Source of the DNA: Loripinus fragilis
Taxonomy: Eukaryota > Mollusca > Bivalvia > Lucinida > Lucinidae
Direction of reading: 5' to 3'
DNA length: 64,000 bases
NCBI GenBank assembly: GCA_964019695.1
Contig: OZ026519.1
Span: 22,940,013-23,004,012 of the forward strand
Shown: positions 11,364-22,397 of the stretch, one piece after another
Layout of the letters: the number at the start of each line of letters is the position of its first letter
Position numbering within the stretch: the first letter of the stretch is position 1
The notes under the pieces: generated by a model
Told to the model about the DNA's origin: nothing
What the model saw: the letters and a program-made list of their open reading frames with translations, nothing else
Database searches by the model: none
Position numbers and translations under genes: made by a program

Positions 11364-13142
11364 TTCAAACTATTTCACAAATCTCAATGATTATTCAGGT
11401 TTTTACAAATTCCATGATTTCCAGAGCTTTTGGTAACCCTGGGTCAGTGTTCACAAATACTTTCCAGACATTACCAGACATTTGGTCTGGTGCAGTCATG
11501 AATTTTACCAGACCAGAAAATATTTTACAGGACCGAAAAAAAAAAAAAAAAACGAACAAGTTGAATGATTAAATATTAGAATTTATCAATACTTATGTTT
11601 GATTTGATGGCTAAAAGCAATTACATGCTTGTTTTTAACATAGCAGTCCTTCAGCCTTTGCTTTGGCCATTAGGATAATATGCCTATGCAGCACAGGTCA
11701 TTGATTTATTTTCAATACCGAGTTGAAGCCATGGGCGTCCGTTTTTCCATGATTCTTACAATGGTCTTTCTCTTTTGGGTTCATATTCTTTGCACTTTTG
11801 TTTTTATTGGTTGTTTCTTCATCCTGGGACAGCGGACATTTGGGTTTCAGACTGGGTTTAGCCCCTGCAAAATATCTCAACACTTATCATGACGAGGCTT
11901 TGCCTAATGTGTGAATTCAAAAGAAAATTAAATTGGGACAAAATTTCAAGAGTTCCATGTGAAAATGCAAAATGAGTGGCATTAAAATAGAAGGCGTCAC
12001 AAATATAAGAATGGCTACTACCCCTATTGTGATTGTATGCTTTTGAAAGCAGAAATGCGGGAACTTATTAAATTAACACTGGAAAACAGTGTTGGAATAG
12101 GGATTACAATTTATGGGACAGCTGACCATATATATAGGTCTATTTTAATTACATTAGGTTTAACTTATTTATCTAATTTTTAAGTAAATCCCAAACTTTC
12201 CATTGAGTTAACACCATGAAACTGTAATCAATAACCCCCTTTTGATATATAATCCACAAGAACAATGCTGCCTTACTCAGTCAAGTTGACATCGAAGTGA
12301 ATCATTCAAAGTGAATCTTAAATTATTGAAATAAAGGGAGCTCACTCACCTAAAACGTTTGGACAACGTATAAGTGTCTATAATTGTCAATCTTTTTTCT
12401 GACAGAACAGACTATAGTGAGCCGTTACATTTAAAAGGTACTATGCAGCTATTATTTAGGTGTGTGAGAAGGATAAATGAACACATCTCTGTTAGAAAAT
12501 ATTGGGGAGTTTGCCTTTTCTAATGGATTTGTGAGAGGTTGTCTGCCGTAAGTAGAAAAGAAAGAAGATTCCAAAAATAGATTTCACTGTAAACAAATTG
12601 CGAAACCGAAAGTAAAAATCTGGGAGTTTTATGCAGGAATTACTCTTAAAACGTAACCATTTATTCTTTCTTCACAAGTTATTGCGAGTCCCTAAGGATG
12701 CACAAAATCTTTTTTTTTGGGTCCCAAGTTCAAATTTCGCCCCCCCCCCCCCTTCCCCCCCAAAAGGATTTGCTCAGAAATTTTCATCGGACATTCGGTC
12801 TGTGCTGGAGAACTATTTACCGGACCGCACTAATCACAACCGGAGCGGTCTGACGGCCATTGGGGGGAACACTGCTCGGTGTAGTCGATATGTTAATTTG
12901 TCAGGCAAGTGCCAAATTTGAATTTGTCTGGCTGGGTGTGATTTTAGAATACATCAGTGTTTCATGATGCGCAGGCATTTAAGTTGGGAGTCTGCTATCT
13001 TCACTTTTAAATAATTCCAATGCAAGTGTCTTGACATGTGCAATCTTGGGAGGTTTTGCTGAATGTCATCAGACATGTATGCCAGTCAAAATTAACACCA
13101 ATACACACACTGATGTGAAGTGGACTTAATTTACATTAATAC

Positions 13143-13251
13143 CTGTTGATTCAGTAGCATTTTGATTGACATTTTCTTCCTTTTCTTGGCTGGTACCATT
13201 CTCTTCCTTCTTTTCTTCAGTGGATTCTGTCTGGTCTGCTTCTTCTTTAGT
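13143..13251 (-). CDS. Prothymosin-alpha-like protein, exon 3
   Basis: This exon encodes residues 38-73, starting TKEEADQTES on the minus strand. The acceptor reads TTTCCAG (AG complementary to 13252-13253) and the donor is G|GTATT (complement of 13141-13142). It enters in phase 0 from exon 2 and leaves in phase 1 to exon 4; its length, 109 nt, fits exactly. The composition is Glu/Lys/Thr/Asn-rich with 12 acidic residues of 36. No other frame of the interval encodes anything similar. Confidence 0.75.
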
Positions 13252-13786
13252 CTGGAAAATAGAAAGCGCATTCTTTATTTATTTAACCCTTGTCATGCTA
13301 TGAAACTAGGACCGAGAAGATATACTTTAATATCCCATGATAAAGGTTCCTCAATAACTTATTAAGATATTATTTACCATATTAACAGTATTTGGAATCG
13401 GCTGAATGCAGATTAGCTAGTGTCAGATTTGAAAATACTTCATACCTTTACATAAAATGCGGCTTAGCTTTGTGGCTACTACTCACGATGCCACAGGTTT
13501 GTGATTGGGGTATTCACTACTTTTACTCTTTTTGTACGTCACAGAATTGTTAAATTACACAATGGCAGACTGATTTTTAACTGCTGACTTTCTGTCAATT
13601 AAAAAAGTCAATTTTCTACCAAATGAGTGGGTGAAGTCCTGTTTTGAGCAAAGGTGCCAACATTTAATTGAAACGATAGTCTTTTGAACAGGTTTTTTTT
13701 CTCTCCCAGAGTTCTCTGTGGCAATGTGCAGCGAAAGATCCCAAGATGTAAAAAGATCATCACCCTGCTACAATCAAATAACATAC
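13252..13786 (-). other. Intron 2 of the prothymosin-like gene, with a paralogous unoccupied MITE site
   Basis: The 535-bp intron includes 13371-13460, which resembles the sequence on both sides of the TTAA MITE at 18152-18365 (TATTTACCATATTAACAG and CTAGTGTCAGATTTG in both). Here the TTAA is uninterrupted. Confidence 0.65.
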
Positions 13787-13883
13787 CTGTTCAGCTTCTT
13801 CAACTGCCTTTTTTACATCTTCAACAGTTTTAGCCTTTATCTCTGGTGTCTCTTTGGTTTCAGTTGTGGTTTGGACTTCTTCC
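13787..13883 (-). CDS. Prothymosin-alpha-like protein, exon 2
   Basis: This exon completes codon 5 and encodes residues 6-37, reading EEVQTTTETK early and DVKKAVEEAEQ at its end. The acceptor is CTTTTTATAG (AG complementary to 13884-13885) and the donor CAG|GTATGT (complement of 13785-13786). Its 97 nt join exon 1 in phase 2 and exon 3 in phase 0. DVKKAVEEAE could form a short helix; the rest looks disordered. Confidence 0.75.
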
Positions 13884-14180
13884 CTATAAAAAGAAATCAC
13901 AGCATAATCAGTCTACTTAAATCCCCTTTTTACACCAATAGGTTATAACAAAAAATGATATAAATTCTATCTCTCCAACCCCCAACTTGCAGGGATAATG
14001 TTGGGATGTACGAGAAAACAAAATGTTATGACAAAATGGACTTATCATTGGCTGGGCCCCATATATAAGCTATTAACTTATTAAGGTGCATAAAAAGGAA
14101 TCTTCGGCTAATAAAAATTACAAATGGCTCATTCATTTTTTTTAAATAACAAATATTTCATCTTGTGCAGGGATACAGTC

Positions 14181-15003
14181 TAGGGCTGGCTAATCGAAGC
14201 CACAATGCTAATCGATAATCGGTCCTTGCATTTCGATATATAACCGATTAGTAATCGCTCAAACTTGACAGAGGGTCTCGGAACGTTTTGACAACTCTTG
14301 AATGGTCAATGACATTGATTTCCCCATCATTTTGCAAAACAAAACTAAGTAGCACGTGTTCTAGATTCAAAAGATAATAGGTTTAAAATATAAAAGTGGC
14401 AACTTTGCTCAAAACAAGTCGTCATCCACTCTGTTGGAAGAAAATTGACTTGCTAATTGGCAAAGTCGGTAGTTGAACTCGAAGTCCGCCATTGTTTGTT
14501 GTTAATTTCGGCACGTTGCGTGACGTCATACAAAAGGAAATCAAGTATGCATGACACGAACACCTTTGTGTAAAATAAGACCCGCTGTAAACGTCGGTAA
14601 AATTGAAAGCTTCTGAAAAACGAATTTAACCGCGGAGAAAAACAACTTTCATGCTAGATTATTCATCTGATGAATTTTCGTGATTTTGTACTTCTTTATT
14701 TAAAACAGAGGAGCGTAGGTATAACTTTTTCTAACAATCAGTTGTTGAGTTAGCATGCAGAGTACAATGTTTAACTACTTCGTTACAGCAATTTATACGC
14801 ATCTACTGTTTACAACAATGCACTTCAGGGCACTTCCGGTTGAAGCAGAAAATAATAGGAGGCAATTACGCTTGGATTTTAATTGAATAAATAGACAGAA
14901 CATCCATTAAAAGTAACCGATTTTTGAATTTTCATATCGATAATCGTTTTTCTTTTGTATATTGACCGATTAACCGATATTTCGATTAATCGTGCCAGCC
15001 CTA
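14181..15003. mobile_element. hAT-like non-autonomous transposon, 8-bp TSD ATACAGTC
   Basis: TAGGGCTGGC begins at 14181 and GCCAGCCCTA ends at 15003, with ATACAGTC exactly on both sides (14173-14180 and 15004-15011). The subterminal regions are rich in ATCGATAATCGG / CCGATTAACCGA motifs in inverted arrangement. An 8-bp duplication and TAGGG ends fit hAT. No transposase ORF is visible in 823 bp. Confidence 0.85.
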
Positions 15004-16775
15004 ATACAGTCTAACCTTTTTTCGCCAGGAGCAAGCTGGGCCCCTTAAAGGGGACATGTTAAAGTTCTAAATCCAGTAAAATGTGGAAGAAAATGGTACT
15101 AAGAGCTAAGCATATCATTTTTGTGGTAAAAACATAAGAATATCTTCGTTAATTAGACCGTTGATTAATTAGTGCCGATAATTTATTATCCTGCTTATCT
15201 CCCTTGATTTCTTTAGCGGCGAGTCACTTCCCTTGGATTTGTGACGTCATAAGGGCAGTTCCTCCGATGACTGTGTATTGAATGTATTGTCGCAGTGAAT
15301 AATGCAGCACAGATGTCGCCCTTGATAGCGATTTAAATGATGTTTCGGGGTAGACATTGACGAGTCTGGACCAATAGGCTACCGTAACACACTTATCAAT
15401 ATTCCAACGAGTTCCTCGAAAGTTGAAGACCTATTGAAAACATATCCTAGGCTCACATCGGCAGCCGCCTATAGGGCCTAATAAAATTGTATGTCTTTGT
15501 TAATCAAACCCCATTTTATATAGATTCTAGGTCTACTATTTGTCTACATGACAAAATGCTCAAGTTTATCAAAAACAAAAAAAACGGGTGACGTTGTCGT
15601 ATCACACCGGTATGCGACAATAGCGAACGCATTGATTTAAACTTGATCGGCGACAACAACGTTTTCTATATTTCAAACGATGATCGTGTACCGCAATATT
15701 GTTATCGATTGCAAATAATGTAATTTTGCGATCGAAAACGATATTTTTGACTGTCGGAAACGCACTTTTCCGTTTTTAAGAATTTGGAATCAGGATCGCC
15801 CGGCTATGTACGAGCCTACTCAGTAAGTTCACTGACTTGAACACCGATAAGTTTTTTTGTTTGTTGAATTTATTATTGTCTGTTATGTCGCATTAGTTTT
15901 TTCTTTCTTTCTATTTTTTACTACTTGTCCATTGGAATCATTTACGCATTTCTTGAGACAAGACGCTTCCAATAAGCCCATTGACAAATTATAGCAAGCT
16001 CATGCGATTTTCATTCTCTGCATCGAAGGATCGGACGAGCTTGCGCACATGCAGTATCGAAAGGGCCTCCACCAACAATATTGACATACTGTAGAGACCC
16101 ATCTAGTACCTAAGATCGGGCCGATATCGTCCCAGTTCTATATGCTTACTGGCGGCGTCGATGACGACTCAGGCCCCTAGCCCCACTAGATGGCTGTGCA
16201 ACCATGTATGAAGGATTCCTTTACGAATACCAAAACTTTGTGGTTTTGGGCGCATGTCGACCCGAGGATTGTATATGTAGATTGACGACCTATTGATTTT
16301 AGTTGCTGTTTCTGCACGTGGTCCAGGAATTCTACATGACAAAATGCATGTCATATCGGGAAGGGGAGATAGACTCGCCATTTAGTCAGCGAAATCAAAG
16401 AGCATATTGTGTGAGCATCTGCGAAGTTCAAATCCTGATGCAACACAGATCCCGGTTCTTATATTTTCTACAAAAATATAAACTATTTATGCGTTCATTG
16501 GAAGCGTCTCGTCTCGCAAGACGCTTTCAATGAACACAGAAAAAGCGAGCTCATGAAATTTTAGTACTGCCAATAAAGTCCAAAACACTTATCTGCGCAG
16601 TCTTGACAGTCTCTGCCACTCTAACACACAGATAACTTAGCATAGTCGGTGGTGAAGAAGCAGAGCAAAATTTAGCCGCTCTGCTAGGCTCTAGCCCCAC
16701 TAAAGATGGCTGCGCATGCATGTATAAATATTGTCTAAAATATGCGGTAAGCGCAAAAATTCACGAGCCGGCTTT

Positions 16776-16778
<3 letters not shown>

Positions 16779-16814
<36 letters not shown>
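16779..16814. repeat. (CT)n microsatellite
   Basis: An uninterrupted run of about 18 CT units. Confidence 0.95.
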
Positions 16815-16818
<4 letters not shown>

Positions 16819-16897
16819 TGATGCCGTAATGTACACTCAACTCAACGACATTATCTTGGTGCGCCATGCATGAATGTTTTAATTTTCGGTGATTAAA

Positions 16898-17108
16898 CAT
16901 GGGCGGACCCAGAGGAGGGACAGCCCCCCCCCCCCCCCCCGAATAAAATCACAAAAATATAGGGCCAGTATTCGCGGTTGAGCCATCATCGGCACGCCAG
17001 CGAAACGCTGGTATTTGGATTCTCTGTCCCCTCATCAACTAACAATGTTTATAAAACAACAATTCAAATTTGGACCCCCTATGACAAAACGTTCTGGATC
17101 CGTGCATG
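16898..17108. mobile_element. GGATCC-type MITE, 5-bp TSD TTAAA
   Basis: CATGGGCGGACCCAGAGG begins at 16898 and CTGGATCCGTGCATG ends at 17108. TTAAA flanks both ends (16893-16897 and 17109-17113). The family has ends close to CATGYGCGGATCCAG and a poly-C/poly-G run near one end. This copy shares the internal 'CAGCGAAACGC' segment with the copy at 38300-38541. Confidence 0.8.
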
Positions 17109-17189
17109 TTAAACTCTGGGCAATTTTAGAGCCCTATGTACAGACTTATGAATCCCCACTGGAGTTTAACCCACAATGCAAAATTCGTT

Positions 17190-17364
17190 AGGGAGCGCAG
17201 TGACTTAATGGTAGAGTGCTTGACTCGAGATCGAAGGGTTACGGGCTCGAGCCTCACCTGTGGCACTGCTGCCGTTTGTGTCCTTGAGCAAGACACGTTA
17301 ATCTCTTCGAAATACTGTTTCAACCCGACATGACTTATAGACGCAAAGAATCAATTCAAATAAA
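17190..17364 (+). mobile_element. tRNA-derived SINE, TSD CAAAATTCGTT
   Basis: A tRNA-like head (GGGAGCGCAGTG, then ATGGTAGAGTGCTTGACTCG as box A region and GGGCTCGAGCC as a degenerate box B) is followed by the conserved CCTTGAGCAAGACAC body and a 3' end reading GACGCAAAGAATCAA. An 11-bp duplication flanks it (17179-17189 and 17365-17375). It lies inside the TTAA element, so it inserted later. Confidence 0.85.
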
Positions 17365-18151
17365 CAAAATTCGTTTAACACATACGCAACGGAGGACTGA
17401 AATAATATCTATGACTCATTGCATTGCAAAATTAAACTGCCGTTTTTATTGCTTGAATTGACGATAGCTCGATGTTCAGGTTTACAAATGCTTTCACGGC
17501 TGTTTCGTGCGCATAGACGTGTAATCGTTTGAATTGTCTGGGAGATTTCAATTTTCTCTGAGCCGCTAAAATAGATTATCGTGGGGCATTCAATTCACTA
17601 AAACACAAAAAATCTATCCACAATTTCATTGAGAGCGGACCCACTGATCAGAATGCGTATTGCAGTGATATTTGCAACACATAAACACTTCTTTATCCGA
17701 AAATATTAAAAAAAAATATCGGAATCCAACACGATTCTATACTTACAGTCCTTCATAAACTGCCTCTGTGACGTCATCAGGACACTCCGATAGCAAAGGG
17801 AAGTAACTAATTCAAGGGAAGTAAGCGAGTCGATATTTTATTGACAAAGCGCACAAGCTTAAAGAAAATGATGATCAAAGTCATTTTATCACTGAACATT
17901 GTGGAAAATGATCTGGGTTCTTAATAAATACATAAAATCTGACATATAAAAGGAATTTGCAATGAAAAATGAAAAACCTTGATATGTCCCCTTTAAACAA
18001 AATTATTGGGGGCCCAGCTCAAAACTATGGGGCCCAGGATTCAGCGGAAAATTAAACTAATTTCAACAGCATTGCCAGGCATTAAATTTGCTTCACTCAT
18101 AATTGAAGCCAGAGACCCTCAAAATCTGTATTACTCTTATTATTTACCATA

Positions 18152-18365
18152 TTAACCCATAATGCCACCTATAATTTGCAGCAGACGACAATTTCAAATT
18201 TTGCTGCTTTTACAAAATAAACAAATAAGGCATGGTATTTCATGAGAATCGTCTGCTGGCAGACCATTCTCATGAAATATCATACCTTATTTTTTTTCGA
18301 AAATTAGGAAAGATGTCGCAAAATTTGTTGTCTGCTGCAGACGTGATTGGCATTTTAAGGGTTAA
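18152..18365. mobile_element. Foldback MITE with TTAACCC...GGGTTAA ends
   Basis: TTAACCCATAATGCCA at 18152 and TGGCATTTTAAGGGTTAA ending at 18365 form the ends. Inside, GCAGCAGACGACAA pairs with TTGTCTGCTGC and AAGGCATGGTATTTCATGAG with its near complement, so the whole 214 bp folds back. A TTAA target and CCC/GGG ends fit piggyBac-like MITEs (inference). Confidence 0.75.
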
Positions 18366-19003
18366 TTAACAGTATTTGTAAATGAATAGCTGAATGAAGA
18401 TTTGTAAACTACCAACAGCTAGTGTCAGATTTGACAAGACTTCATACATTTACATACTACCCTTTTTAGGGGCAAGCTGGGCCCCTAAACATATAGTTTT
18501 AGGGGCCCAGTCCAAAATTTAGGGGCACTGGGCTACTGGGCCCCTGTTAGTCTTTTTCCCTGTTGTGTAGTGAAAATATCAGCATTTTCACAAAATTGTG
18601 AAAAATCAGTATCACACTCAGACTCTATGGAATATATTCGGTATTTCAGTCATGTCCCCTAGCTTTGCGCACTTACCCAAGTGACTACGCCACATTCAAT
18701 CAGATAAAATCTTTTTTGATATTAAGTATCAGACTGCTTTGATTTTCTTATTTTGTCACATATTTGTCTTTAGGGCAAAAACATCGAATTTCGGACGGAC
18801 ATGTAAAATCGGACACTTTTCTACCTCCCCTGACATAACATCCTGCTCTAAACTCTCAACTAATTTTTAAGTCTTATTTCAGGTAAACTGTACAGACAAA
18901 ATATCGTCGTACCCACTTCCCAACAGTGAAAATGGAACACGTCACATTATAATCGACAAATTAGATATCCATTCCAGTCTGGTGACCTCCAGCTCCGCAG
19001 TTT

Positions 19004-19334
19004 CAGGGATTTTTTGTGTGTCCTCAGGGGCCGAAATTCGGCCCCATATCCCAATGGGATTTAGGTGACTTTTTTTTCCCAATTTGAAAATTTTTTTTTT
19101 TAGAATTTTCACACACACATGCGCGCTACATAATGACAATCTTCTAGAATTGCATCCTATTTTCCTTCAATTTAATGGCAATAGTATGTGTAATAGCTAA
19201 TTTGTTTTTAAACTGACCGAAAAATGCTGTTTTTGTTTGTTTAGAAAATTTCCCAATTTAGTGGTTTACCGCGCTAATTTTCCCAATCTGAAAGGCCCTA
19301 GGGCCCCTTCCCAAAATTGCAAAAAGAATCCCTG
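19004..19334. mobile_element. MITE family 'CAGGGATTTTTT', second copy, 5-bp TSD AGTTT
   Basis: CAGGGATTTTTTG starts at 19004 and AAAAAGAATCCCTG ends at 19334, flanked by AGTTT (18999-19003 and 19335-19339). The layout matches 9473-9814: CAGGGGCCGAAATTCGGCCC on the left and CCCTAGGGCC on the right. Both copies lie in introns of the same gene. Confidence 0.8.
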
Positions 19335-21002
19335 AGTTTAGAGAGCACATGGTTTCGATGCTTGTCACAACTTTTTTCAATTCCATCTTTTATAGTTGAA
19401 TATTAATGCACAATGAAATATTTCTGCTCACTAGTATCTTCGATATTCATATTTATGAAATGAAAGGTTGTTTTTGCATATTCACAAAGATTTGAAACGA
19501 AATGACGATAAAATAATGGGTGTCGGTATTTCCCTTCAGGAAATTTAATTTCGGACACGGCATTGAACAAGACATTCAGACGATGATTTTTGACCCTTTC
19601 ATGTTTTATTTCCTTTCCAGCTGTTTGTAAATAAAATGCATTGAATCTATTTACGTTTTAGATAATATTATTTAAGATGATTGTTGGTATAGCGATTGAA
19701 AGACTGGAATGCATCACCACGGACCCCTAAATTGAGCAAGAGTTGACTGCGGGTTGAAAAGATTCCGTAGCTTTGTATGCTGGTTGACATTTCAGCACTT
19801 GATTTTTTAGAAGCAAATGTAATCAACATCTTAAAAGACCTCGGTAGTTTACTCATATATGTTAATGAAACATGTTTAACTGTTTTTGACAGAATGAAAA
19901 CATTTAAAGAGCTTTATTTTTTAAAAAAGAAACAACTGTCTGATTTTCCCTTCAGCTCTGTCTGAATTTCCCGATAGCCGTCCAAATTTTCATCTTCGAC
20001 CCTATGTCACTTTAAGTGCTAATCAAACACATTTAAATGCATTAACCAATGAAATTACAGCTTTATTAAGTCAATCGAGCATGTTTGGTAGCTACCAGCT
20101 AGATTTAACCTGGTGACATGTCTGGAGCAAAGCACAAACAGTGCTTAAGTAGTGACATAGCGAAAAAGCGTCCGAAGTTCGATGTTTTTACCCTATCTAC
20201 CTTTTATGTGCGCATTTCATCTATCCTTTGTAAAATGTTGTGATTTGCAAATAAATTTGAGTGGAGTTGCTTTTCGAAAGAGGAAAACAACAAAAGGTAT
20301 TCACTTTAAAGGGAAAATTCAGACTTTTTATCAAATGCATTTATTATAAAACTTACAGTATGACAGGAATAATCCCTCATTTAATGTTTGTGAAAGCTCT
20401 TTAATTACTGATTAGCCTGTAATTAATTTCTTTTGCCTGTTCATGGGGGTCTGACTACTTTCAAGTCAATGAGCTCTGCACAAGAAAACTGGAAGCACTA
20501 CCATCTGCTTACACACAACACAAGCAAAGTTATAATCCTTGATAATAATGTTTCAGAGTTAATATTTTCAGCAGTGTGTACATGAGTATATTTTAATTCC
20601 TGGCCGATACTTAATACTTATTTCTAAAATTTAACCCTTAAAGCACTAAACATTACTATAGCAGACAACACATTTTGTAACAATTTTCATTTTGGGTACA
20701 AAAAGACAGATTCTAATCAAATGGAACTTAGTGAAAAATATTTTTTTTTTTTTTTGACAGTTGTAACATTCTAATTTGCATTGATGATGATCTGACCTTT
20801 GATTGTAATTAAAACAGAATATCCATTATGCAATATTTTACAAATAATGGGGGCTGGGGTGACCCCTGCAAGTCTATTAATAGAAAGAGAAGTTGGTAGA
20901 CTGGTTTACCGGGTGCATGATTCCATCTGTGGACTACAGATGAATAAATAGCCCTTACACGAAGAGGAACAGGGTGTTGGGGCACAGCCCCCATCTTACA
21001 AC

Positions 21003-21810
21003 GAATGCGGGTCAAGTCGGCCTCGAGTCAAGTCGGCCCGGGTCAACTCGGCCCGGTTATATCCTATATTGCCTACTATTTCCCCCGCTATTTTGATAAG
21101 GCATACCAGTTTGAGGTGTGTTTTATATATAAAAATTTTCAGCAAAAGTTTGAGGGAATAATGTATGGTTCTATCTATATTGCTGGTCTGTCAATCTTGT
21201 TTCACTCAATGGGTCAGACTTCGTAACGGTAGAAACAACCAAGAAAATGAAGCCTCTGATAGACAAAATTCAATTTAGAATTTTAAGAGAGGCGGACAGG
21301 AAATATATATATTTGCGTCGTTTATTCTTATTCTTTTTTCTTTTTTTAAAAAAAAAGGCTGAATGCATCAGCGGTATTAGACCTTGCTTTGATCAATTGC
21401 CGTTTTTACTAATTCAATTGTCAGAAAACGATAATTGCCTTGCTTGCAAGATATGGGGGTCAGTGATTGACAAAGTGTGAAGACTTTCATTTGGTAACCT
21501 GGTTCAAGACAATCAAGTGGTAAGTTCTGATAAATAAAGAGCTTAATTGCAACTGTTTAATCTTTATTTTTGATTTAGTCTGGGTGATTATACATGTACA
21601 GAAAACAAAACCAATACCAATATTTATTCAGCATAAAACATTACATATAATGTTTATAGCCCTAGTACATATAAACTGTGAAAGACAATGTTAATTTACA
21701 GACATATACGGTCTGAAAATACACCGGGCCGAGTTGACTCAGGCCGAGTTGACCCAGGGCCGAGTTGACTCAGGGGACGACTTGACTTCAGGCCGAGTTG
21801 ACCCGCTACC
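21003..21810. mobile_element. Element with inverted GTCAACTCGGCC arrays, 8-bp TSD CTTACAAC
   Basis: The left end contains three successive copies of GGGTCAAsTCGGCC-like units (21009-21057). The right end has about five units in the opposite orientation (CCGAGTTGACYC, 21727-21806). CTTACAAC flanks the element (20995-21002 and 21811-21818). The 800-bp interior is AT-rich; its small ORFs (21005-21226, 21247-21480) have no domain. The arrays look like multiple transposase-binding sites. The superfamily is not assigned. Confidence 0.75.
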
Positions 21811-22383
21811 CTTACAACAGATCGTTTAGCTTCAGCCTCACGTCATAAACTGTGCCTGGTAAACCAGTGGGTGCGCCAGATAAGTTGTTCCAGAGACACT
21901 CAATTTAATAGAACTGCCATTGTCGTACTTTGTGATGGGTTTAATACTGTTATACAGGTAACAGAAAACTGGTGCATGTTCCAGAACTGAAGGCTACATG
22001 TACAATGTATGAAAAGTTCATTGCATTCTCTATCAAATTCAGTGATAATCTACCACAACGCACCTGCTTTCAGCTGACAAAGACTACATAAACAAAGGAA
22101 AGAAAGTGTTAATCAGTGATTGAGATAGCAGTTCCAAACTGACAGTATTGACTGATCGTTAATAATGATCTCTAAAATTTGTCTGACTTGAACAACTACT
22201 CACAGTATAGATCTATAATTATATTATTATGTATGCAGATGACCCACTTTCACCAACTAGGGAGACAAAGCCATGGGAACAGTTTTTTGCCTTTACCGCA
22301 AAAATATTAACAGAAAGAAAGTCCGGTTAGACTAGGCTTTAAACCGTAAAACATCAATGTAATAGATTTTGATCAACACTTAC

Positions 22384-22397
22384 TTTTCTGACGGCAT
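22384..22397 (-). CDS. Prothymosin-alpha-like protein, exon 1 (start; 120-aa product)
   Basis: The ATG is complementary to 22395-22397, has A at -3, and encodes M-P-S-E-K before a GTAAGT donor (complement of 22378-22383); the 14-nt exon ends in phase 2. Joined to exons 2-4 it gives exactly 120 residues. Of these, 41 are Asp/Glu and 17 are Lys/Arg; there are no Cys, His, Phe, Tyr or Trp. This composition, a length near the family's ~110 residues, and the C-terminal KRA-acidic-KKxK arrangement are those of prothymosin alpha, a disordered nuclear protein that binds linker histones and chaperones chromatin. The identification is by composition and the C-terminal motif, because disordered proteins conserve little sequence; a parathymosin-like or other acidic nuclear protein is the alternative. 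The gene is transcribed away from the COMMD9-like gene, from a shared promoter. Confidence 0.72.

Larger units (their letters stand above)
7838..13142 (-). other. Intron 3 of the prothymosin-like gene
   Basis: This 5.3-kb intron has GT at its donor (complement of 13141-13142) and AG at its acceptor (complement of 7838-7839). It contains a Harbinger-type element, a nested palindrome, a 5-bp-TSD MITE and a 42-bp-arm hairpin, each listed separately. Two stretches, 9820-11277 and 11364-13142, hold no gene that I can recognise. Small ORFs there (10564-10941, 11680-11892, 12631-12921) lack domains. Both stretches have repeat-like fragments, such as 'TCGGACATTTTGTCCGA' near 10225. Confidence 0.65.
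15049..17992. mobile_element. 2.9-kb TTAA-flanked transposon, AGGGGACAT ends
   Basis: AGGGGACATGTTAAAG at 15049 and CTTGATATGTCCCCT ending at 17992 form imperfect inverted ends, each flanked by TTAA (15045-15048 and 17993-17996). A TTAA target is shared by piggyBac and Kolobok elements; which applies is not decided here. The interior has CpG-containing sequence, a (CT)18 tract (16779-16814), a nested GGATCC element (16898-17108) and a SINE (17190-17364). No ORF above 80 residues or recognisable transposase was found. Confidence 0.65.
13884..22383 (-). other. Intron 1 of the prothymosin-like gene
   Basis: This 8.5-kb intron runs from the GT complementary to 22382-22383 (GTAAGT consensus) to the AG complementary to 13884-13885. 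It holds the hAT element, the 2.9-kb TTAA element, the TTAA MITE, the second 5-bp-TSD MITE and the GTCAACTCGG element. The stretches 18366-19003, 19340-20994 and 21819-22383 contain no exon I can recognise. Confidence 0.65.

Noticed and set aside
11442..12876. Possible hAT element between CAGTGTTC (11442) and GAACACTG (~12876)
   Set aside because: The 8-bp ends match and GACCAGAC/CGGTCTG-type motifs lie inside both, but no duplication of target sequence could be found and the inner ends differ.
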